Shown: one piece after another, positions 56,705 to 64,000 of the stretch
Layout: each line of letters begins with the position of its first letter
How positions within the stretch are numbered: the first letter of the stretch is position 1
Assembly (NCBI GenBank): GCA_028564705.1
Contig: JAPXFQ010000831.1
Coordinates: 2,976,001 to 3,040,000 of the forward strand
Direction: 5' to 3'
Length of the DNA: 64,000 bases
Source: Apricaphanius iberus
Taxonomy: Eukaryota > Chordata > Actinopteri > Cyprinodontiformes > Aphaniidae
Notes under the pieces: model-generated
The model's database searches: none
What the model saw: only the letters and a program-made list of their open reading frames with translations
What the model was told of the DNA's origin: nothing
Position numbers and translations under genes: made by a program

Positions 56705-58220
56705 CAGCGTTGTTCCTGAAAGAGTTCACTGATCGATTGTTCATGGACTCGTTCATATTTTTTTTTGAGCGTGAACTGAACTCACTTACTTTTGGTCTAA
56801 TGAATGTTATAGTGAATGCACTCATTCTAGCATTTTTTAACTGCGCTTTCTTGATTAATTTTAGATTAATTATAGATATATTTTTCTGAAATTATGCCAG
56901 ATTTCCATCAATCCTTCTAGACAGGAGCCTAACTAAATGTATGGTGGTTAAAATGGGGGAAACGTCAAATCTGGCAACACTAGTCATCAAGGCAAAAAAA
57001 AATCAGTAAATAAATAAGAATGTCCAGCTTTTGAATGCTATTAGGTGATGAAGCGTTTTAAATCAAAAAGAATGAGCCCACCTATATATTGTTCCATTTT
57101 CGTGAACAGGCTATGTGCTGCAAAATGTACTGCAGTTAAGGCCAGAATTTCCTGTGCCGTCTTACTGGTGTCACTTCAATCAACACTGCTTGCACGTTCT
57201 AGAAAGCTTTAAAACAGGAAGAAGATGAATGCGGGTTATTCAACTGTGAGAATGGATTCTTCCGCAAGCGGCAAACGACCAAGTGAATCAAAATTTGATA
57301 AAAGTCGGGAAGGCAACCAAAATACATTGGATATGTGACTGACGAATGGAGACTGCTTCAACTTGATCTGGGACTGAAAACAGATTCTGACATGGCCCAT
57401 TTCCGAGTGACCAGGTTAGAAATATTATAGGTCGTGTTTAGAGCTTGATATGAAAATGATATAACCTCAGTGAGGACTTGAGAGACCTAGTGTAAAGTGG
57501 CATTAGCAGTAGCCATGCAACAGCTGCTGTGTACCACTGAATGTTTAGAGACCGGACATTTTACAAACCAAGCTCTGGGTCCATTAGAATTATGTCGTAT
57601 TGGAACTAAAGCCCAACCTGTAAGCAGGGCTAATACATTAGCAGGTAACAGTATTGTTTGTGTTTGTGCAGCAGCATAGCTCCCTTTGCTGGATCTGATT
57701 TGGTTCCCCGTCTGTTCCCCCTGTGAAATCTGCGTAACAAGAAAATCTGTGGAGATGTTTTTTCTGTCGCTGTATACGGTGCTTGTTTTCATAATACGGG
57801 TATATGCGCAGTACATCACTGTGTTTTTTGTGTGTGTTTTTTTTTTGTAAAGAGAATGTGCACACTCCTGTGACGGTTCTTGTACTTAATCACAACACCG
57901 GCCACGTCGCATGTGAGTTTTGTTTCTTCATCCTGCCCCACGCTCATTTAAATTTTAAATGTTTTGCACTTTGAATATTGCAGTTTGTGGTACAGGCTTA
58001 GATTCCTACCCCAGAAAAAATTAGAGAATGCCAAGTATTCGGAGGGTGATAGTTAGCTGCAACATTTTGGAAAAAAAGAACAATGAACTAGTTCATTTTT
58101 GAAACACTGAACTTAGTTTAAAAATGTGAATTATGAACTATGAACTGAACTAGTTCATTTTAAAATGTGGGAACTGATTTTTGAACTAGTTCATATAGAA
58201 AGTGAATTTTCCCAACACTG
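56705..58220 (+). mobile_element. hAT-type element with GTTCA-rich ends
   Basis: The left end reads CAGCGTTGTTCCTGAAAGAG with TTCACTGATCG; the complemented right end reads CAGTGTTGGGAAAATTCAC with many GAACTAGTTCA repeats in the last 200 bp. The flanks CCCACAGT (56697-56704) and CCAACAGT (58221-58228) match at 7 of 8 positions. The 1516-bp body has no transposase core. A frame from about 57250 (MDSSASGKRPSESKFDKSRE) might be an N-terminal trace. It belongs to a family other than 49179-50633, although they share one internal stretch (56941-56987). Confidence 0.75.
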
Positions 58221-58435
58221 CCAACAGTCATGACGATATGTGGATTCAGCTAGGACTTAACCTCTGAGCCAAACAGGTGGCCAGAGACCCCCATTTCTTC
58301 TCCAGACCCAGGAAAGTTGGCCTGCAAAGCCCATTTTCTACTAACGCCAACTCAGCGCGGCTCTACTTGGCTCGGCTCTTTGTGGTCATAAGGGTTTGTT
58401 TGTTTTATGTCAGGCATTTTGCATGATGGTAATTC

Positions 58436-58437
<2 letters not shown>

Positions 58438-58469
<32 letters not shown>

Positions 58470-58493
58470 TGTATATATATATATATATATATA
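58438..58493. repeat. (AT)n microsatellite, interrupted
   Basis: About 56 bp of AT repeats interrupted by CTG at about 58469-58471; directly followed by a SINE tail. Confidence 0.9.
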
Positions 58494-58498
58494 AAATG

Positions 58499-58757
58499 CT
58501 GTGATGGACTGGCGACCTGTCCAGGGTGTACCCCGCTCTCACCCGTTGACAGCTGGAGATGGGCACCAGCCCCCAACCCCTGGGGTGCACTGACAGAGGT
58601 GAGGCTGCCAGACACCAGCATCATTGAGCCCAAGTAGGCAAGGGGTGAGGTGTCCTGCCCAAGGACACAGCGACTGGGACAGTTGGAGCTGGGGCTCAAA
58701 CCGGCAATCTCCAATTGCAATATGAAGTCCCACCTCCTGAGCCAAGGTTGCCCCAAT
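58499..58757 (+). mobile_element. V-SINE-type 3' part joined to a tRNA-like dispersed repeat end
   Basis: CTGTGATGGACTGGCGACCT with GTCCAGGGTGTACCCCGC and CTGGAGATGGGCACCAGCC is the 3' part of V-SINE-type copies. Next comes GTAGGCAAGGGGTGAGGTG, CTGCCCAAGGACACAGCG and GAGCTGGGGCTCAAACCGG, ending CCTCCTGAGCCAAGGTTGCC, a dispersed fish repeat related to 15601-15760. The two parts are commonly found together in fish genomes, so they may be one composite unit. Confidence 0.65.
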
Positions 58758-59025
58758 TTGATAAAGGATTAGAAACAACATTTGCACCAAAGAGCTACTC
58801 CTTTACAAGAATTTAACCCACACTTTATAAAAACTTACATCAGCGACCGAGTATGACAAAAGCTGCAGACTGAATAGAATATTCATCAAAGCTTTCATTG
58901 CCTATGTTGGTTTGCTGTGTTTTTGTTGCATCCAGAGCACATCTCATCTAATGACGACCCCACAGCGATTCAATTAATCATAGATAACCACCCAAATCGG
59001 GTAGGCTAGAGTTGAGCCGAGTTGC

Positions 59026-61129
59026 GCTGCAAATGTATCGTTCAAAAGGGACTCAAGAGGCAGGCAGGTAGCGAGGTAGTAGAAGTAGTTGTGCTTAATC
59101 TTTTTAAGAAAAAGAAGACAAACCCTGAACTTAAAAAGCAGAAATACAACTGGTCACCAAAGACCTGGCAAAGCACTAAAAGAGGACTCCTACAAAATGT
59201 AATTATAGAAGCAGATTATAGATACACTGTGGTAAGATAACGGCAGACTCAAAGAATAAAAAAAATCCATTATTTCTGGCATAGCGGGGCTTAGAATATT
59301 TGTTATCTGATTTTTGATACAAAACCCCATACAGTTGTAAGGATTCTTCAAAGCTTAGCCATTCTGGCCCATCACTAGGTGCCAAGTGCTGCATTATGAT
59401 TTATGCTATCAGGGCTGTGTCAGTGAAACATGATTAGATAGTTTACCTGGCAAAATAAATGAATTAAGGTCTCTATCCAGAGATGCTTATACCAAATATT
59501 GGCTTTTTGCACAAGCTTGGAAGCTATTTATAAACCAGCATACAGTATCTGGTCTGAGTTCTTTTTTTTTCTTCCAAAGACATTGTCAGTGGCCATCCCA
59601 AGACCCGGCACACTGACATGGGCTATAAAGCACATCCCACAGGAAAAGAAACTCCCTCAGGCTGAATGTCTGAAAGGGACGTTTGAGAGAAAATTCACAC
59701 ATTATGATTCCCAGCAGCCTCTGCAACCTGGGATGTGGATTCGTGTCATTCGGGGTTAGTCACAGGGCCTTTTGCAGTCTCCTCCATCTCTACGGTTGTG
59801 AGCTGTCTTACTATTTATGGAAGCATGAAAGAATAGCCAGCTGAAGCATTAAGAAGAGCCAGATTTGAAGTTGGCAAACCAGGGCACACACTGTGGTCCT
59901 ATGAAACCTCAACTGGATCACCTGGGGGAGGATTTACACAGAGGGAAGGTCCAGATGAACACCGCCAAAGATTACAGCTTTAAGGCAGATTAGAACTTCT
60001 CTTCTCTTCCCTTCTCTTCCCTTCTCTTCAATATTATGTGTTCTAAAATGCATCAAAGATTTAGCCATTAATATTAATGACCCCCCTTGACATAAGATGA
60101 AACAACCATGGGGACACATCATGTTCCGTATGGTAATCTGAAGAACCCTGTTGTATCTCGGCAATCTTGAGGAAATGTGGGCATGTAGGTGGAAATGTAT
60201 GACTTCCACAGCTTTACATTTATTATACAAAATATAAGACAAAATTAAAGCATGGTTTTGCTCTTTTCGCTCAACCCATCTACTCACATCGTTCCCCTTT
60301 AAAATGAAGCTATATTATAAAAGAAGCTCTGAAATCTAGAGAGCTGTATCGTTCTTCTTTTTCAGCCATCCAGTATGAAGTGCTTGTCAGGCGCATTAAC
60401 CAATGATAGCCATACCATTATGATATTACTGCTACGCTGTAATCACAGAAGCCCTAATTACTCCACATTCACAGAAAGGCTATCAATAAAACGTGGATGT
60501 TAGGTGACATTTTGACCCAAACAGATCTAATTGTTCTAACTAATGCACTGTAACTGAGACTTATTAAGGGTTGGAAATGAAGTAATGAGATCCAAATGAT
60601 TTATCTCAGTGGCCAATATTATTCTCCACGTCAGTTTAGCACGTGTAATCCACTGTGCATGAACAGCTGCAGAGCGGAAACTTAATGCTGAAGATGCAAC
60701 GGTCGACCATCTCAAAGAATATGGATTGAAAAGCATTTTCGATTTTAAAGACCATTGTTACATAACACTTATGGTTTTGTGCATATAAGTTGATAATTCT
60801 TAGTTGAAAAAAAATTAAATTAAAACATTCTTACATGTGGTTATGAAACAGTATTAAAACATTGTACTTTATAGAATGAAACACTGTTTCCGGTTGAGTC
60901 TTGGTTTTAGTTTGGTTGGGTCAGAATCTGCATTTAGTTTAACCATCCTCAGACAGAGGAACATCAGACAGATTATTGTGTTGTAAGATATTGGAGGATA
61001 TGTTTGGGGTATCTAGGTAGTTATTTTCATCATGAAGAAACCTTACAGTCCGCCTGGGTATTGTTGTTGATTACGATAGTCCCAAAATAACCTCAGTGTA
61101 ACCATCTTGGGATAGTTAACTCCAGCTGA
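59026..61129. other. Unrecognised stretch with candidate regulatory element
   Basis: No repeat family recognised over 2.1 kb, except a (CTTCTCTTCC)n run at about 59996-60030. The part at 60360-60740 is mixed in composition with CCTAATTACTCC and GGTGACATTTTGACCC-type sites, and looks like unique host DNA. Confidence 0.35.
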
Positions 61130-61325
61130 GTAACGCACTGTATCACAAAAGCTCAAACTTTCTTAAAATGCCTTCTTGAACAAGAAAGAGAGCTGACTGT
61201 CCTCCATTAGCCGCCACATTCAATAGATCTTAAAATAATGGAGCATATTTAGCATGCATTCAAACAGGTTGTGCAAACTTACTACTACTAGCAAGGTGTT
61301 TTTTCTATAAAGTCACCGGTGAGTT
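61130..61325 (+). pseudogene. Tc1-like C-terminal and right terminal repeat fragment
   Basis: The right end reads CTAGCAAGGTGTTTTTTCTA and AAGTCACCGGTGAG, a decayed copy of the GTAAGGTGTACCTAATAAAG-TGGCCGGTGAG terminus of a fish Tc1 group. Upstream, CCGCCACATTCAATAGATC resembles the PDLNPIE codons of the same group. The N-terminal half is absent. Confidence 0.55.
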
Positions 61326-62169
61326 CAGGTTTTTGTTGCCTTTTGAAACTGCCGAAGTCATGGTATCTCTTCCCCTTGACACTGCCAACAGTGCCATCAG
61401 ATGTGACTGAGCACTGTTGGCTTCAGTACAGAACCTTTGTGGCGTGAGTGACATCTGAGGCTGGCCCGATGTTCCTGCTTAGCCTCATGGAACACTGGGT
61501 AGGTTCCTCATTTCATCAAATACACGATGTGCTGCATTTTTTGTTGATCTCCTTCTGCAGATGATTCAACCAAGCATTCAAGGTGATGCTCAGCCAGTGG
61601 GAAATCAACAAATAGGAGGTTTCATGTCGTTTTACTTGATAATGGAAGAAAGGAAAGAAAAAGGATGGATGATAGAGAGATTAAAATAATGGACTGCATC
61701 GAACACATTTTGCAGCATCACATAAACTGTGGCTAAGGACAGGAAAAAACGTAGAATCTCTTAGAGTTTCTGAGTTGTCTGTTATAATCCTAGCATTTTT
61801 TAAGTAACTTTACTGTGTGTATGATCTATAGTGTGCATTTCTGTAATGTAAAACCACATGTGCTAGACAAGGACTTTGTGACATCGCCAGTTGACGTCAC
61901 AATTTAGCCTCACAAGTGCTGTTGTGTGCTAATGGTGGACGGACGGAGTCTGAGTTCCGTCCTGTGTAGGCCTACTCTGCCTCCTAGTGGGACTCTCCAG
62001 TAGTACGTAGAGTGAGCAAGCAAATACGTCCCCAAGACGCAGCTTATTCCTTCATATTTGCTGGTGTCAACGTGAGTTTAAAAAACAAGTATATTTCCGG
62101 CCTTACTGTTAAAATGCACTTCCAATAAAGTGAGTATTGGCAAAACCTGTTTTTGTGTTTAAGTTGAGG
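61326..62169. other. No recognised feature
   Basis: Nothing recognised apart from a short hairpin at 61383-61421 (11-bp stem, 17-18-nt loop). Confidence 0.3.
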
Positions 62170-62340
62170 CAGTGGGGAGTTATATTGGGAGCTGCTGAAA
62201 GTAACTAATAAAGTAACTTGTCATCTAACTTAGTTTCTTTTAAAATAAAGTAATAAGTAAAGTAACTAAGTTACTTTTGAAAGAAGTAATCAGAAGTCAG
62301 TAATCATATTACTTTTTCAAAGTAACTGTGTCAACACTGA
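62170..62340. mobile_element. hAT-like MITE fragment
   Basis: The complemented right end reads CAGTGTTGACACAGTTAC with TTTGAAAAAGTAATATG, followed by repeated AGTAACT/AAGTTAC units inwards. The left end CAGTGGGGAGTTATATTGGG is less clear, and the 8-bp flanks do not match. Resembles the short GTTACTTT-rich hAT MITEs of fish. Confidence 0.45.
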
Positions 62341-64000
62341 TGGGCACCCCGGCAAACTTGCACACTTGTTTGTCTAGGGTTGACTCTCAGAGAATGCATA
62401 GGGATGTTATATCACAATCTATTTTTAGCTACTGTGAAAGTCGCTTTTGTAAAACATAAATTGAGCTTAAGTTTTAAAAAAACATTTGTTTTAAATAACA
62501 TATTTGTTTGGATTCACTCTCCTGCTAAACCTGCAATCCAGGGACATGTTGCATGTTTTTCCATCACGTCTTAGCCTGCAGTCGTCACCTACGGAATGTG
62601 CAGCAGAATTCAGTTGCAACTCTATGTCCAGTCGAATTTACATTAAATTATGTAACATTACTGCCATGGACAGTCCCCCACCCCCTGGGAGCAAGGATGC
62701 AAAAATAAGTGGGCTTAGATTTTAGATGATGGATGGAAGGATATGTGACTGCATGTCTTCTAAAAAATAAAACTGTGGTGATTTAGATTGGAAACTAGAT
62801 TTATCTTTATTAATGGACTTTATCTTCCAAATCAGTGATTTTTAATCTCTAAAAGAAAAGAAAAGAGACACCAAAACTGTGTAGATTTTTTTATCAATAA
62901 AATAAGTATATAAAGTAAATTGAAGTTTTCAGGTTTTGAACAACTTTGTTGAAAAATGCTAGATTTATGACAGCATTTATTGTACCACATTTGAATAAAT
63001 CAGGAAGATGTTCAACTTTTATTCATATATGCAATGAAATGATCTGGGAGCAAAAAACTAAATGAATATGATCTTCCTTTATGGACAAAGAAAATCCCCA
63101 AGACTTGGTTCATCCACCAGCCTTCTGATTGATTGATTTATTTGTTGAGATTTATGTCAAACCAAGATAACTCTGCAATATAGACACCTGTGCATTGAGC
63201 CTTTCGGTAGCACAAACCAAGAGTGGGGGAAGAGTGTAGCTCAAATAACATCTTGTATAATTCATGTTGTGTCTGTACCCTCTAACACTGTATATTTTAA
63301 TAATACATACACTTCACCCACACTCCTACAGCCCCACTTTAAGAAATAAATACTGTAAATACAAACATGCACTACAAGCATTTTGCAGTGATGCAACAGC
63401 AAAGCAGATGGAAATATGCTGCATGTTGAGATAATTAACATGAACTGGAGCTGTTGCATTTTACCCTACACTTTTCCACAACATCACTTGTGAAAAGCAA
63501 ATTATTACTTGCATAAGCAACTCATTCGAAGAGACACAAAATTAACAAAAATAAGACCTACCACTGACTTTTAAACTTAGAAACATTGTTGACTGAAAGT
63601 AAAGTCAAAGAAAGACCAAGCATTAACTGCATAACCATTAGATTCTATTAGATGTAATGGCATTGAGTTTTCTTAGATTTTTTTGCTTTGTATGAGTTCT
63701 GTTTGTTCTGGAGTTTATGTCCCCTATTTTGTCCCAACCAGTTTCCCTATCTTACATCAAACAAGCCACAATTGGTGAGAAACTGGTATGAAACACCAGT
63801 AACTAATATATAGGATAATTCTGTACAACTGGGTGTTTAACATAACTAAACTACTCCATACCTTTACCTTTTTTTTGGGAAAGGTGTGAAGGTATGCATA
63901 CCCAAAATGGGTGAAAATAGTTCATGTACCTTGTTCTGGCCCATTAATAACTGGTTAATGAAGCAAAAAATATTCCGTTTTTTTATTTTTTATACATGTT
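62341..64000. other. No recognised feature
   Basis: No repeat, RNA or coding motif recognised in the last 1.7 kb; AT-rich, with frames of 64-73 codons without motifs. A short GATTGATTGATTTATTTG stretch lies at about 63125. Confidence 0.35.

Larger units (their letters stand above)
58316..59025. mobile_element. Candidate MITE with GCCGAG-rich inverted ends, interrupted by SINE/microsatellite
   Basis: Left: AACTCAGCGCGGCTCTACTTG with GCTCGGCTC at about 58347-58379. Right, complemented: GCGCAACTCGGCTCAACTC at about 59004-59023. The ends resemble a fish MITE with AGCCGAGTAGAG-type repeats. The block 58438-58757 is a later insertion or replacement. Ends and target duplication are unproven. Confidence 0.4.

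Noticed and set aside
58352..58756. 134-codon minus-strand frame
   Set aside because: It is antisense to a SINE/dispersed repeat and contains an AT microsatellite.
61384..61421. 11-bp stem hairpin as an RNA or terminator
   Set aside because: Too short and isolated; no neighbouring promoter or transcript evidence. The arms resemble a decayed hAT end.
1..64000. CRISPR array, operon or phage-like system
   Set aside because: No regular spacer-repeat arrays, no ribosome-binding-site-led gene runs, and the repeats are all of vertebrate type.

Overview
The window looks like a gene-poor, non-coding stretch of a ray-finned (teleost) fish genome, probably a percomorph. The evidence is the repeat content: Tc1/mariner transposons of the fish types, a Rex3-like LINE ending in a GGAT microsatellite, L2-like LINE tails, an RNase H-bearing LINE, V-SINE-type tRNA SINEs, hAT elements with 8-bp target duplications, and solo LTRs. 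Base composition is AT-rich, simple repeats are common, and long reading frames are scarce. I see no complete host protein-coding gene, no bacterial gene organisation and no CRISPR array. Family names come from memory of conserved teleost repeats and motif reading, not from a database search.

Layout. 0.5-1.6 kb: a Tc1-like remnant split by a solo LTR. 2.9-5.1 kb: a foldback element, a TTAA-flanked piggyBac-like element and a LINE tail. 5.8-8.3 kb: a SINE, an LTR-like block and a Tc1 corpse. 8.3-12 kb: mostly unrecognised sequence with LINE scraps. 12.06-13.55 kb: a 1.5-kb element with very long inverted arms, then an RTE-type reverse transcriptase scrap. 14-17 kb: unique-looking sequence with a CpG-rich block at 16.3-17.1 kb that carries a strong minus-strand splice donor, the best candidate for a host first exon. 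17.4-22 kb: Tc1, hAT-like, SINE and a perfectly bounded solo LTR. 22-36 kb: decayed Tc1 copies, SINEs, MITEs and an L2 fragment. 36-40 kb: unique-looking sequence, an LTR-like block and an L2 tail. 40-46.5 kb: a 2.4-kb hAT-like element, two blocks of a CCCACATG-rich repeat, and a nest of LINE and hAT MITE inside a Tc1 copy. 47-59 kb: Rex3, two hAT elements, a Tc1 with a SINE inserted in it, and TA microsatellites abutting SINE tails. 59-64 kb: mostly unrecognised sequence with one Tc1 tail.

How it fits together. No pathway or operon is present. The window is a layered record of transposition: at least thirteen Tc1/mariner copies, nearly all broken by stops and deletions, serve as landing sites for later LTR, LINE, SINE and hAT insertions, and target-site duplications let the order be read. 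Any host function probably lies in the unrecognised stretches (candidate regulatory elements) and the CpG-rich block. I found no convincing new biological system; the most unusual items are the nested insertions, the long-armed foldback element, the CCCACATG repeat family and the TA-repeat/SINE-tail junctions.
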